Positions 30,101 through 45,100 of a stretch of DNA of 64,000 nucleotides are shown piece after piece (positions within the stretch are counted from its first letter, which is position 1; the number at the start of each line of letters is the position of its first letter). The DNA is from Dicaeum eximium. Its lineage: Eukaryota; Chordata; Aves; Passeriformes; Dicaeidae. The notes below the pieces were generated by a model, which was not told where the DNA came from, did no database searches, and saw nothing but the letters and a program-made list of their open reading frames with translations. Where the stretch lies: contig VWZP01010489.1 of the NCBI GenBank assembly GCA_013396995.1, positions 497,237 through 561,236 on the forward strand, in the 5' to 3' direction. The position numbers were made by a program, and so were the translations under genes.

Positions 30101-33100
30101 GGCTGAGTTGGCCTTTGCTAATAGAATATCTGGTGTGTCGGGCATGACATGGATGGACTTCTTGTCTGCATCCCAGGCTTCTGTGTACAAGCGCTGCAAG
30201 AGAGGAAAACAGTCCTTTACAAACAGTCCTCTGTGAAATTATTTTACAATTACAATTATTTTACAAACTGCTATGGGTAGTTTCAGTAAACTCTAATACC
30301 CCGACTCAGCAAAGCTTCTCTGAACAGCTCAAGAAGGAAACTTTGTTCCTCCTCATTATTTCTCAGGTTAAGCTGGTGCAGCAATTAATTGATTTTGGAT
30401 TGTGGAGAAACAACCACAGGAGGAAAAGTGTATTAGTTATTCTGTATAAGTTGTTTATGTTTGTTATAAAGGAGGAGGTACTAAGTGACTTTCACCCTCC
30501 AGATTTGAGATATTTTGCAGAAGTTTCACATCCAGAGAACTTCAGGTATTTCCTCATCACTTGTTCATCACGCAGTATTACTCTTGGAAAAATCTCTGAT
30601 TTAAAGGACTTTTGTCTGTAGATTTTTACCAACTGCTCACTTCAAACTGAGCCCTGAGAGAACAGCATTCCTGTACAATGGCTGAATTTGGACATCGATT
30701 TTCTCTTAAATCCACAAGTTTTTAATTTTACTTTGTGATTTGAATTTTTCACCTCACGAACAAGTTGTATTAACTGGCAATATCACTCTCACCTTGTTCA
30801 TGATCTCAGCATTTTGCTTGGCTAAGACCATCGCCAAGGAATCGGTCACGCTGGTAAATTTGATTTTGTCTGCAGGTTGCCGATACTTCCTGTCACTGAG
30901 GATTTCTCCAGCTTTCTTGGCTTTCTCAACTTCCAAAGAACCAATAGGAACCCATCCAACGCCTCTCAGCCATTCCAGGTCTGATTTGTAAACAGCCTGA
31001 AAAAATTTGGAAGTTTGTTTTATATTGGCAAGTGTGATAAAATATTAAAATTAATATAAACAAGCACATACTATATTAACAACTGGGTATGTTTCTGAGA
31101 ATATGGTTCTGAAAACAATTGCTGGTTTTGAAGATTAAGTAAAATAGTTATTAAAAAGGAAAAATAGAAGAGGTATTGGAGCACAACGCTAGTATCAGAG
31201 TAACACATAAATTATACCTCAGGTTAAGGACTGAAAAATTAGGATTAAGCATGAATTTGATGTAAGAATTGAAAGAATGAAATAATGAAAACACTTCAAA
31301 AAGTCTGATGCAAGCAACTAGAGGCTTATAATCCATATTTTAAAAATTAGATTGTGCAAGACACAGAGTACTGAATTCTGTATTACAGAAATACCGTATT
31401 ACAGGATTACTGTATTACAAATATAAGGATTTGCTCACATCACTCTGGAGGTCGTAGGCTTGCTTGGCATGGATCACGTCGTTCTGGTCGGGCAGACAGA
31501 TCCACTGGTGCAGGTAGTGCCGGTAATCGGCGTCGCTCACCAGCTGCTGGCACTTCTTGGCCAACACAATTCCCAGCATGTCCACAGGGCTGCTGAACCT
31601 TGTCTTGGACTTCTCAAAGTCCTTCTTGTACTCCCTGTCACTCTGGATCTTGGCCACGTGCATCGACCACATCATCTTGGGGTCATCCTCGATGTTCCTG
31701 GCCCCGATGTGGTGGCCCAGCTGTTTGCGATACCCTTCCTTGTACTTGTACTGTAGGAAAAAAATCCATATATATATTTATATATTTTGTCCTTTTTTAA
31801 CACAAAAAAGGTATAAAACCAAGGTTTTTCTTGGTATAAAAACAAGGAGCATAAAAATCTGTTGTCCTCTGTCTCTTAGTGATATTGCCTCATCCTTGAA
31901 ACAAAACCTGTCCCAGTCATTGCAGAGTTTTTCCCCTGGTTTTGTATCCCAACGTTTTGGATTTCAATATGACATTGAAACAGAATTATTTCTTTCCTCC
32001 AGAAAAGACAAGCATTTAAACTTTTAGGATTTATTTACTTACATATCTCTTTTGGGGACGGATTTTAAAGTACTTCCTATTTTGAATCAGAAATTAACTT
32101 TACAAACTCTAGCATAGATTCCTACATCTTTCTGTTCATTCTACTTGAACATCCATTGGTGGCAATGGCAGGCATGTAAATAATCTTCATGTTATTATAT
32201 TTATTCATTACTGTGATACATAACTCATACAAAAAATACTGGGTATCCATTATTTTTGTGCACTAAAGGCAAATGGTAGAATCACTATGAAAACAGATTT
32301 TTGTATTATCTATTTTGTGAAGTGTGACAGTAGCAAACAACTGAAGATTCTGATTCTTTTCCATTACCAAATCCATAGAGAAATGAGAACAAGGCCTGCT
32401 CACCTCACTGGCAATCTCCCTGGAGGCTTTGGCAGACTGAATGGGAATGGCATCAAAACGCAAATCATAACCCTTCTTCTTTGACTCCTCCAACGCCAGC
32501 TTGTACATTTTCTGTGAGAAAAACAGTCACATTTTAGTTCCAAAAAACAAAACTCAAAACTGCATTTCAATTCAGCACAGGTGTGCAGTAAAACAAATGA
32601 AGTCCCTAAGCAATATTGTCCATCTTCAAACAATTTAAATACTGTTCTCTAGAAAAGAAAAGAAAAAAAAAATTTCAAAGACCTTGTATTTTTACTGTAG
32701 ATGTTTGGAAAATGGAAATCATTTAGGGAAGGCAAAGACTGGAACAAGTTAAATTATCTATTTCCACAACTTGCTGTAGAAATGATTTCTCATTTATGGG
32801 GGATAATATATTTTAAAAGAAAATATATTTTTGTGAAACACCAACTCTGATTTCAGCACTGGAACTGGCCATGTATGAAAATAAACAACCTGACAATATT
32901 TTACCATTAATAAAAAATCAAAGGTGAGGAAAGTGTGCTTATCAGAAACCCTTTAATTATCTCAGATTTCAGTGGCACTCACCTCACTGTAGTTCACTCG
33001 GTTTTGTTTGGCCAGCAGGATTTCTGGGGTGTCAGGCATGACGTGAATCGTGGTCTTGTCTTTGTTCCATGCTTCAGTGTACAAACGCTAAAAAAGAAAA

Positions 33101-36100
33101 GGGGAAGAGATTGATATGGCATTCAAAACCGGGTTAATATATCAATAACCATTAAAAACACATTAGCTAAAATTATAGGAACCTGGTCTAGTGGAAATTG
33201 TCCCTTCCCATGGCAGGGAGTTGGAACAAAATGGTCTTTAATGTCCCTTCTAACCCAAACGATTTTATGGCACTCTAAAATATAACACAGATAAACAGTT
33301 ATGTGTCACTCTGGTAAAAGTGACATCAACAAAAGGAGAATTTATCTGAGGGAGTTTAAAAACATTAAGGAAACTGCCACATGGCTTCAGAATAACGAAT
33401 AAACCAAAGCATTATTAGTGCCCAATGCACACACATGCCAAGGAAATCATTTAATGTAAAATGCAGAATATTACACAAATTTGAGTCTTCCATTACCTGA
33501 CCTAAGAGTTTTGAGTGAAACAAAAAGAGCAAACTGATTGAAAATGCATCCTGTCTGAACTGCAGCATTTACTGTGCTCAGTTCATTCCAGTCCTGTCTC
33601 CAGGGGTGAGGCAGAGACCTCTGATGTGTCACCCTGAGGGATCAGCACTCACCTTGTTCATGGTGTCTGCGTTCTGCTTGGCCAACACCATCTCCAGGGA
33701 ATCCGTGACACTGGTGAACTTGATGGTGTCCGGACGCTGGCGGTAAATTTTATCACTCAGGATCTCCCCTGCTCTCTTGGCTTTCTCAACTTCCAAGGAA
33801 CCAATTGGGACCCAACCAACTCCCCGCAGCCATTCCAAGTCAGATTTGTAGCAGTTCTGTTACAAGAAAAAAAATTACACAAGTTATCAATAATAAAATA
33901 ATCATAATAATGTATGTTACACAGTGCATCTTTCCAATGGAAAATAACCTTCCTATCAGCTCTTCATTCAAACAAATTCAAAGCTGTAAAAAAAATTGTA
34001 GAAAAAATGACAGCATTTCACTTACATTAAGTGTGAAACCATTATCCAACTTTCACAGAATGGTAAATGATAAATAGTCCAAATCCTGGAATTACAGGAT
34101 CTTATTTAAGTATCAGTTAGTTAATATAACCTGTAGGAGATCTGAGCATCAAGTAACCATGAAGCTTAAAAATACATGTCATAAAGATGTTTCTACCACA
34201 TGAGAATAAGATGGCCTGATCCAACTATGTAAAATACCAAATACATTCTTCAGCAAAAACCAAATGCCAGGGTGCTCACATCACTCTGGAGGTCGTAGGC
34301 TTGCTTGGCATGGATCACGTCGTTCTGGTCGGGCAGACAGATCCACTGGTGCAGGTAGTGCCGGTAATCAATGTCACTGACCAACCCTTGGCACTTCTTG
34401 GCCAGCACAATTCCCAGCATGTCCACAGGGCTACTGAACCTTGTCTTGGACTTCTCAAAGTCCTTCTTGTACTCCCTGTCACTCTGGATCTTGGCCACGT
34501 GCATCGACCACATCATCTTGGGGTCATCCTCGATGTTCCTGGCCCCGATGTGGTGGCCCAGCTGCTTCCGATATCCTTCCTTATATTTGTACTGAAACAG
34601 AAGAGATTTTAAGTTACTTGGTGTATTGCCAAATTAATAAATAATTCTAACAGTTTAACATACTCGTTATTTTGTAAAGATAAAAATATTATATAAGTCT
34701 TTCTACTCTGGGATTAATTTTCATATAAGAAGCTTTTGAGTTTTTATATAACTATAACACACTTCCAATTCACTAAATGTTTAATGTCACATTCTAACAA
34801 GTTTGGTATTTCATATTCTTTTACTATTAAGATTAAATTGTAAATATTAACTTACTTCAAAAACTTTTTACAAAACTCCTTGATTAAGACCATATGATTT
34901 ACTCTTATTACAAAGAGTTGAAATATCAAACTTGATAGAAAACAAGGAGCATAAGAATCTGTTATCCTCCATCTAAAGTGGTGCTGCCTTACCAGAAGCT
35001 AAAGCTATCATAGTAATTGCATAGTTTATCCCTGTTTTTACATTCAGACATCTTGAATTTCATTATGACACTTGAACAGAAATATTGCCTGAATCAGAAA
35101 TTAACCTGACAAATTCTACCATTGGTTCATACACCTTTTTGATCACACTGCTTGAATATCCATGGACATCGACAGTAGTATTGCAGAGGGCATATCAACA
35201 ATCTTCACATCATTATATTTATTTATTACAGTGATATCTTCCTCACAATAAAATACTGGCTACCCCTTTCTTTCATGCAATAAAGGCAATGTAGGGGAAT
35301 CTTTAAAAAGAATCACTATAAAAATATATTTCAATATTATCTAATCTATGAAGTATGACAGCAGCAAAGATTCTGATTCTTTTCCATTACCAAATCCATA
35401 GAGAAATGAGAACAAGGCCTGCTCACCTCACTGGCAATCTCCCTGGAGGCTTTGGCAGACTGAATGGGAATGGCATCAAAACGCAAATCATAACCCTTCT
35501 TCTTTGACTCCTCCAACGCCAGCTTGTACATTTTCTGTGAGAAAAACAGTCACAACTTAATTTCAAAAACAAAATAGCATTTCAGTTAAGCACATCTGAG
35601 TAATAAAACTATTCAAGTCCCTAATCAATATTGTTGATTTTCAGGCAACTTAAACATCTTCAGCCCAGCTCTACATTCACTAGAAAATAAAAAACTGCAG
35701 ATTTCAAAGACCTTGTAATTTTATTGTAGATGCTTGGAAAGTGGAAATCATTTAGGGAAAGCAAAGCAAAACTAGTAATTTCCACAGCTTGCTGTATAAA
35801 TGATTTCTCATTTATGGAGAATAATAGATGTTAATAGCCCAATTAGATATCTAGGAGGGCAGTTTCTAGAACAACTTTGATTTCAGCACGAGAACAGACC
35901 ATTTGTGAAAATAAACAGCCTGACAATATTTTAATATTAACTACAAGTCAGGGAAGACAAAAGCATACTTGTCAGAAGTACAAGTTAATTATCTCAGATT
36001 TCAGTGGCACTCACCTCACTGTAGTTCACTCGGTTTTGTTTGGCCAGCAGGATTTCTGGGGTGTCAGGCATGACGTGAATCGTGGTCTTGTCTTTGTTCC

Positions 36101-39100
36101 ATGCTTCAGTGTACAAACGCTAAAAAAGAAAAGGGGAAGAGATTGATATGACATTCAAAACCAGGTTAATATATCAATAATCAAGGAAAGCACAGACCAT
36201 ACCAGATGAAAATATAGGAAGTGTAACAGGGATAATCAGTTAGGTGATTAGGAAGAGATATTATTAACAAAAGGAGGATTGACTTCTAGAAATGTAACAA
36301 CACTTAAAACCACCACATTGATTAAGGAGAAGGAATAAACCAAAGAACCTTGCTTGTGCTCACTTAATTCCCAGTCCTGTCTCCAGGGGTGAGGCAGAGA
36401 CCTCTGATGTGTCACCCTGAGGGATCAGCACTCACCTTGTTCATGGTGTCTGCGTTCTGCTTGGCCAACACCATCTCCAGGGAATCCGTGACACTGGTGA
36501 ACTTGATGGTGTCCGGACGCTGGCGGTAAATTTTATCACTCAGGATCTCCCCTGCTCTCTTGGCTTTCTCAACTTCCAAGGAACCAATTGGGACCCAACC
36601 AACTCCCCGCAGCCATTCCAAGTCAGATTTGTAGCAGTTCTGTTAAAAAATATAAAAAATTCACCCATACAGGTTATTCTATCAATAATAACAATAATGC
36701 AAGTTACATGGTGAATAGTTCACCAATAAGTAACCTCACTAAAAACTTAACAATTCATTTAAATGAATTCAAAGCACAGGAGAAAATATAGAAAAAACAA
36801 CTGCATTTCTGCTACATTAAGAGGGAAACCAAATCTTACTATCCAACTTTCATGGAATGGTAAATGATAGATAGCAATTCTGGAGTTAGAGGATTTCATT
36901 GAATTATCAATTAGTTAACATATCCTGTTGGACAGCTCAGTTTCAATTAGCCACAGAATTTAAAAATACATGTCATAAAGTTGGTTCTACCACATCAGAA
37001 CAAGATGGCCTGATCCAACTATGTAAAATACCAAATACATTCCTCAGCAAAAACCAAATGCCAGGGAGCTCACATCACTCTGGAGGTCGTAGGCTTGCTT
37101 GGCATGGATCACGTCGTTCTGGTCGGGCAGACAGATCCACTGGTGCAGGTAGTGCCGGTAATCAATGTCACTGACCAACCCTTGGCACTTCTTGGCCAGC
37201 ACAATTCCCAGCATGTCCACAGGGCTACTGAACCTTGTCTTGGACTTCTCAAAGTCCTTCTTGTACTCCCTGTCACTCTGGATCTTGGCCACATGCATCG
37301 ACCACATCATCTTGGGGTCATCCTCGATGTTCCTGGCCCCGATGTGGTGGCCCAGCTGCTTCCGATATCCTTCCTTGTACTTGTACTGAAACACAAACCA
37401 AGATATTACATTTCTGTATCACCTATAAATATCAGTTACTCATATTCAATATTTCTAACAATAACCTTTCCAAACTTATCTATAACTACCATTAAAAAAC
37501 CTCCAAACAGTCAAATCAATTCTCATGCTAATTACATTCTAGGATTCTAGGACTAAATTTTTTTTCTTCTTGAGTTAGAACACTAAACAGAAATTTTCTA
37601 TCATTTTGCTTTTTGAAGAAATGTGCTTTACTAGTATTAGTGAGAAATAATCCTGGTCTTATTAAATGCATTTAATCTTTATTACATATAGTGATACACA
37701 TACTCTAAATATTTATTTACACATATAGGGTTATGAGCTATACAATTATCATGATAGCAGCATTATATTGTTCTTATAATTATCAACATTTATTTTTTAA
37801 AACATACATTATAAGTAACTTGCAACAATCTATTACTTAAGGTCACAGTTTAACTGCAGTGCCTTTTACAGAACCCAGCTGATAATTTTCAGGTTACAGA
37901 GGAGAGATGTCAACATAGAAAGAAACAAAAAGTTAGATTCTTACATCACTGGCAATTTGCCTGGATGCTTTGGCTGATTGGATGGGGATGGCATCAGCTC
38001 TCAAATCATAGCCTTTCTTCTTTGCATCTTCCATAGCCTGTCTGTATTGTTTCTAGATGAAGAATTAAACAATGGATATTATATGCTATGCAAAACAAAT
38101 TGCTTGAAAGTAGATCTAATAATTGCGTTTAAATTTATTATACCCAGTTTTATCTACCTTTAACTCAAAACCTCAGATCAGTAGCTGATTCAAATTCATG
38201 TCAAAGGAAGAATTAATTTTTATTTTACTGCTTTAAATAATGTAACACTGACTACAACTTAGAGCTAAGCTTTTCTTCTATACAAATGGAGTAAAACTTA
38301 CTTTTTAAATGAAGTAAAACTTACTTTTTAAAACCACTGATGTGGCTGACTGATTTGAACTAGTTTGCCTAAAATAACATTGAACACTGGCATCACACTT
38401 TTTCAGAATTATGCTGTTAATTACCTTTCTGGTATTAATTTTTGCCTTCCCAACATTAAGCACACTGGCAGAAATGACTCCTGAAAAATTCAGTAGAAAC
38501 ACACAACTTGTGTGGAATTTATGGAATTTCTTCTCACCAGTGCTCACTGTTCTATGTATGCTCTACTACAAATATACAAACAATGCTTTTAAAGTCAAAA
38601 TTTTTTGGATAAATATGGGAGTTACTTAAGGAAACTGATAGTGCCATCTCTAGAAGGTTTCCCAGAACATTCCTGATCCAGCCATGACACAGAGCAGTTA
38701 CATTTGGAGAGCTCCCACACTCACCAGACTGTAGTTTTTCTTGTTCTCTCTTGCCAGGATGATTTCAGGCGTGTCAGGCATGATGTGTATTTGTGTCTTG
38801 TCTTTATCCCAGGCCTCAGTATACAAACGCTGCAGAAGAAACACAGCAGAGTATTTGGAGACATTCACAATTGATAATTGTGACAAATTAACATCGTAAT
38901 TATCTAGGAAGATATTAGTAAATCAGCTCTAGATGAAAACAAGTTTCCCATTGATTACCAAAAATGGAACTTACATTTTTACAGGCTTACTGTGCTGAAA
39001 TCTCACAGCACAGACACAATTCTGTGGTGCCAGTCCTGTCTCAGGGGTTTAGGCAGGGACTGTTGGTGTGTTACCTGATCAAATCCAGACTCACCTTGTT

Positions 39101-42100
39101 CATGGTGTCTGCGTTCTGCTTGGCCAACACCATCGGGAGAGAATCTGGGATGCTGGTGAACTTGAGGGTGCCCGGATGCTGGCGGTAAATTTTGTCACTC
39201 AGGATCTCCCCTGCCTTTTTGGCCTTCTCAACTTCCAAGGAACCAATTGGGACCCAACCAACTCCCCGCAGCCATTCAAGGTCAGACTTGTAGCAGTTCT
39301 GTTACAAAAGATAAAGGCAGCATTTAATTTTTTCCCCTTTATATGTTAATCAGCATTTATATATATTCAAATTGCCTATTATGAAGAATTATATGGAGCT
39401 AATTCTGCTGTTTGGCTGTATATAAACCTTCATAATGCCCTTACATTCAGAGTCCTTCACTCCTCAAAATGTAATGATCTTGCTTAGAACACAGAAAAAA
39501 GATACAGCGTGAAAAAATACGATATAAGAGCAACAAGTCCAGTTTATATTCCAAGGAAATTACAAACATTTCAGTAGTCCAGGGCTTATCAGCAAGTACT
39601 CACATCACTCTGGAGGTCATAGGCTTGCCTAGCATGGATCACATCATTCTGGTCTGGCAGACAAGTCCATTCACGCAGGTAGTGCCGGTAGTCGGTATCG
39701 CTGACCAGCTCCTGGCATTTCTTGGCCAACACCACTCCCAGCATGTCCACAGGGCTGCTGAACCTCGTCTTGGACTTCTCAAAGTCCTTCTTGTACTCTC
39801 TGTCACTCTGGATCTTGGCCACGTGCATTGACCACATCATCTTGGGGTCATCCTCGATGTTCCTGGCCCCGATGTGGTGGCCCAGCTGTTTGCGATACCC
39901 TTCCTTGTACTTGTACTATGGACAAAAATATGTTCACTGAGTGTTAGGATGGAATTTTTATACAACACCACCAACCCTTGTAGCACCACACCTAGACAAT
40001 ATAGCAGCTGAAGCCACAGAGATATAAAAGAAAAAAGTAAAGTATTCAGCTGAGTGGAATGCTGTGCACTCACATCACTGGCGATGTCCCGGGAAGCTTT
40101 GGCAGACTTGATGGGAATGGCATCTGCCCGCATGTCGTAGCCCTTCTTCTTCTCCTCCTCCATCGCCTGCTTGTACAGTTTCTGAAACAGACACCACCGT
40201 GCCCTCAGACAACGCTGCTGCCCGCACACGGCAGCGCCCAGGGACGGACACTGCACCCTCCACAAGCACCCACCTCGCTGAAGTTCACTTTGTTCTGCTG
40301 GGCCAGCAGGATCCCAGGGGTGTCCGGCATGATGTGAATGCTGGTTTTGTCCTTCTCCCAGGCTGAGATGTACGAGCGCTGCGAAAGGAGGAGCACAGAA
40401 GGACATAAGATCACACAGGCTCAGGGAAACAAACTCAAAAAACCAAAGCAAGAGGCCTCTACTTTGCACNNNNNNNNNNNNNNNNNNNNNNNNNNNNNNN
40501 NNNNNNNNNNNNNNNNNNNNNNNNNNNNNNNNNNNNNNNNNNNNNNNNNNNNNNNNNNNNNNNNNNNNNNNNNNNNNNNNNNNNNNNNNNNNNNNNNNNN
40601 NNNNNNNNNNNNNNNNNNNNNNNNNNNNNNNNNNNNNNNNNNNNNNNNNNNNNNNNNNNNNNNNNNNNNNNNNNNNNNNNNNNNNNNNNNNNNNNNNNNN
40701 NNNNNNNNNNNNNNNNNNNNNNNNNNNNNNNNNNNNNNNNNNNNNNNNNNNNNNNNNNNNNNNNNNNNNNNNNNNNNNNNNNNNNNNNNNNNNNNNNNNN
40801 NNNNNNNNNNNNNNNNNNNNNNNNNNNNNNNNNNNNNNNNNNNNNNNNNNNNNNNNNNNNNNNNNNNNNNNNNNNNNNNNNNNNNNNNNNNNNNNNNNNN
40901 NNNNNNNNNNNNNNNNNNNNNNNNNNNNNNNNNNNNNNNNNNNNNGCTGAGAATGTACGAGCGCTGCGAAAGGAGGAGCACAGAGGAGATAAGATCACAC
41001 AGGCTCAGGGAAACAAACTCAAAAAACCAAAGCAAGAGGCCTCTACTTTGCACTGACCCAGGAACACCTTTCCATTCCCCAGTGTTTTCTAATGCTTCTT
41101 TTCTTTTCTTATTTACACTATACCTCATTACTGCTCCAACCACACAAAAGAAGAGTTTTATCTCAAACAAGGAATACAAATCCCTGAGGCAAGAGGGATT
41201 TCTGCCCCTTGCACAGCCTGGGCCTTGGAAGGACATAGACCAAGTTCCCAAGAAAGGAGGGTGCTCATTCCCCTCAGGATGCAAACACAAGGAAATCTCA
41301 CTTGGTCCATGATTTTGGAGTTCTGCTTGGCCAGCACCATGGGCATCGAGTCAGGAAGGCTCGTGAATTTGATGGTGTCTGGGTGCTGACGATACTTCTT
41401 GTCACTCAGGATCTCACTCGCCCTCTTGTTCTTCTCAGCATCCAGTGATCCAATAGGGGACCAGCCAATGCCTCTCATCCACTGCAGGTCAGATTTGTAC
41501 ACGTTCTGGAAGGACAGGAAAGGATACAAACAGCTCAGCAACCTCCTCACTCCAAGTAACCTTATCTCCTACTACAGGAAGCTCTGCTTAATGGAGAACG
41601 TTGCACTGGGTCAACCCAGCAGCCTGTGCCACAAAATTGATTGCAGATAAGCTCAGCTCCCAAAAACCTGTCTCCCTACTTCTGCAACACCACTAGAGGC
41701 TATCAAGCAATCCAGTTCTCCCTCTATCTTCTTAGTATTCCCAGCAAAGACCTGCCCCATTTGGCATTCTGCATCTGACAGAGACATTGGGGAAGCCTTT
41801 TATCCCATCTCCTAAGGCTCTTTACACCATTCTAAGATGTACAATTTCTTGCCTTTGCCAACTCTTGGTTCACCAGAAGACAAGGACTTGAATTCCCTTG
41901 ACGTTCCCTTAACACACAGACCTCCTCAAAGACTAGAATAGACAACCCAAGGCTGTCACACAGCCAGTAAAGAACAACTCACATCACTCTGCAGGTCATA
42001 CACTGTCTTGGCATGGACAACATCATTCTGGTCTGGCAGGCAGGTCCAGCGGTGCAGAGGGTGCCGGTAGTCGGTATCACTGACCAGCTCCTGGCATTTC

Positions 42101-45100
42101 TTGGCCAGCACCACTCCAAGCATGTCCACAGGGCTGCTGAAGTTGGTCTTGGACTTCTCAAAGGCTTTCTTGTACTCTCTGTCACTCTGGATCTTGGCCA
42201 CGTGCATTGACCACATCATCTTGGGGTCATCCTCGATGTTCCTGGCCCCGATGTGGTGGCCCAGTTGTTTGCGATACCCTTCCTTGTACTTGTACTATGA
42301 ACAAAAAAAATGTTCACTGAGTGTTAGGTTCAGGTTTTTACATGGCCTCAAGAGCCCCTGTGGCACCACCTCTGGAAACACAGCAGCTGAAGCCACGGAG
42401 ATTTTAGAGTGAGAAAAGATTCAACCCCAGCATGTGCCACAAGGGCTGCTGTACACTCACATCACTGGCGATGTCCCGGGAAGCTTTGGCAGACTTGATG
42501 GGAATGGCATCTGCCCGCATGTCGTAGCCCTTCTTCTTCTCCTCCTCCATCGCCTGCTTGTACAGTTTCTGAAACAGACACCACCGTGCCCTCAGACAAC
42601 GCTGCTGCCCGCACACGGCAGCGCCCAGGGACGGACACTGCACCCTCCACAAGCACCCACCTCGCTGAAGTTCACTTTGTTCTGCTGGGCCAGCAGGATC
42701 CCAGGGGTGTCCGGCATGATGTGAATGCTGGTTTTGTCCTTCTCCCAGGCTGAGATGTACGAGCGCTGCGAAAGGAGGAGCACAGAAGGACATAAGATCA
42801 CACAGGCTCAGGGAAACAAACTCAATGAGCTAATCAGGTCCACAAACCAAAGCAACAGGCCTCTACCCTGCACTGACCCAGGAACAACTTTTCTTTCCCC
42901 TAAGTTTCTATTGCTTCACCCTTTTCTTTTCCACACTGTACCTCATTACTGCTCCAACCACACAAATGAAGAGTTATCTCAAACAAGGAAGACAAATCCC
43001 TGAGGCAAGAGGGATTTCCGCCCCTTGCACAGCCTGGGCCTTGGAAGGACATAGACCAAGTTCCCGAGAAAGGAATGTGCTCATTCCCCTCAGGATGCAA
43101 ACACAAGGAAATCTCACTTGGTCCATGATTTTGGAGTTCTGCTTGGCCAGCATCATGGGCATTGAGTCAGGAAGGCTCGTGAATTTGATGGTGTCTGGGT
43201 GCTGACGATACTTCTTGTCACTCAGGATCTCGCTCGCCCTCTTGTTCTTCTCAGCATCCAGTGACCCAATAGGGGACCAGCCAATGCCTCTCATCCACTG
43301 CAGGTCAGACTTGTACACGTTCTGGAAGGACAGGAAAGGACACAAACAGCTCAGCAACCTCCTCACTCCAAGCAACCCCAACTCCTACCACAGCGAGCTC
43401 TACCAAATGGAACACGTTCCCCTTCATCAATCCACCGGACACCAGGAATGGGACTCCTGTTAAGATCAGCTCCCCACACCTTGGTCCCCACTCCTGCAAC
43501 AGCACAATTACCTGACAAGGAATCCATCACCCTCCCTCTCCATCTTCTTAGTATCCCCAGCAAAGACCTGCCCCATTTGGCATTCAGCAGGTGGCAGAGC
43601 CATGGGAAGTGCCTTACATCTCCCAAGAGCCTCTATACCACGTGTCATTGCACGCAGAGCTTGCCACTGCTACTGTTGGTGCTCCAAAGACAAATATTTT
43701 ACTCTGTTGCCCTTGCCCTGCTTTACTGTACTGAAGATCCCATCCACAACTCACCCCATAAAATGTTCATGGCAAGAAAGAATTCTTCTGTGACCATGGA
43801 GTATGAGCCCACACAAACATCACTGCTGACTGTCCATGACAAGAAGTGCCACAACACAACCTCAGTCCCTCAGCATCAGCCAAGAATTATTATCCCCACA
43901 TGGACCTCTTCCAGCAGAGGAAGAGAAAACAAGAGAGACTTGTGGCTGCAATAGAGCCAGTAAAGAACAACTCACATCACTCTGGAGGTCATACACTGTC
44001 TTGGCATGGACAACGTCGTTCTGGTCCGGCAGGCAGGTCCAGCGGTGCAGAGGGTGCCGGTAGTCGGTATCGCTGACTAGCTCCTGGCATTTCTTGGCCA
44101 ACACCACTCCCAGCATGTCCACAGGGCTGCTGAAGTTGGTCTTGGACTTCTCAAAGGCTTTCTTGTATTCTCTGTCACTCTGGATCTTGGCCACGTGCAT
44201 TGACCACATCATCTTGGGGTCATCCTCGATGTTCCTGGCCCCGATGTGGTGGCCCAGTTGTTTGCGATACCCTTCCTTGTACTTGTACTATGGACAAAAA
44301 AAAAGCTCACTGAGTGTTAGGTTCAGGTTTTTACATGGCCTCAAGAGCCCCTGTGGCACCACCTCTGAAAACATAGCAGCTGAAGCCACAGAGATTTTAG
44401 AGTGAGAAAAGATTCAACCCCAGCATGTGCCACAAGGGCTGCTGTGCACTCACATCACTGGCGATGTCCCGGGAAGCTTTGGCAGACTTGATGGGAATGG
44501 CATCTGCCCGCATGTCGTAGCCCTTCTTCTTCTCCTCCTCCATCGCCTGCTTGTACAGTTTCTGAAACAGACACCACCGTGCCCTCAGACAACGCTGCTG
44601 CCCGCACACGGCAGCGCCCAGGGACGGACACTGCACCCTCCACAAGCACCCACCTCGCTGAAGTTCACTTTGTTCTGCTGGGCCAGCAGGATCCCAGGGG
44701 TGTCCGGCATGATGTGAATGCTGGTTTTGTCCTTCTCCCAGGCTGAGATGTACGAGCGCTGCGAAAGGAGGAGCACAGAAGGACATAAGATCACACAGGC
44801 TCAGGGAAACGAACTCAATGAGCTAATCAGGTCCACAAACCAAAGCAACAGGCCTCTACCCTGCACTGACCCAGGAACAACTTTTCTTTCCCCTAAGTTT
44901 CTATTGCTTCACCCTTTTCTTTTCCACACTGTACCTCATTACTGCTCCAACCACACAATAGAAGATTTTTATCTCAAACAAGGAATACAAATCCCTGAGG
45001 CAAGAGGGATTTCTGCCCCTTGCACAGCCTGGGCCTTAGAAGGACATAGACCAAGTTCCCGAGAAAGGAATGTGCCCATTTCCCTCAGGATGCAAACACA

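Larger units (their letters stand above)
31439..37385 (-). repeat. NEB: Tandem duplication of ~2.8-kb super-repeat units (SR10/SR11, start of SR12)
   Basis: Equivalent exons are spaced 2841 and 2794 bp apart (31439, 34280, 37074). Exons are almost identical between units. Introns are alignable but visibly diverged (for example aacaaggagcataaaaatct at 31842 against aacaaggagcataagaatct at 34942). Confidence 0.9.

Noticed and set aside
40946..40979. Extra module-6 exon right of the gap
   Set aside because: Only 17 bases of exon are present next to the N run, with indels. It is the false-duplicate copy, not another exon.
40338..41312. Open frames running through the N gap
   Set aside because: They exist only because N codons are not read as stops. 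No coding evidence.
43448..43954. 168-codon plus-strand frame between SR7 exons
   Set aside because: Serine/proline/threonine-rich chance frame in intron sequence, antisense to NEB and not conserved in sibling units.
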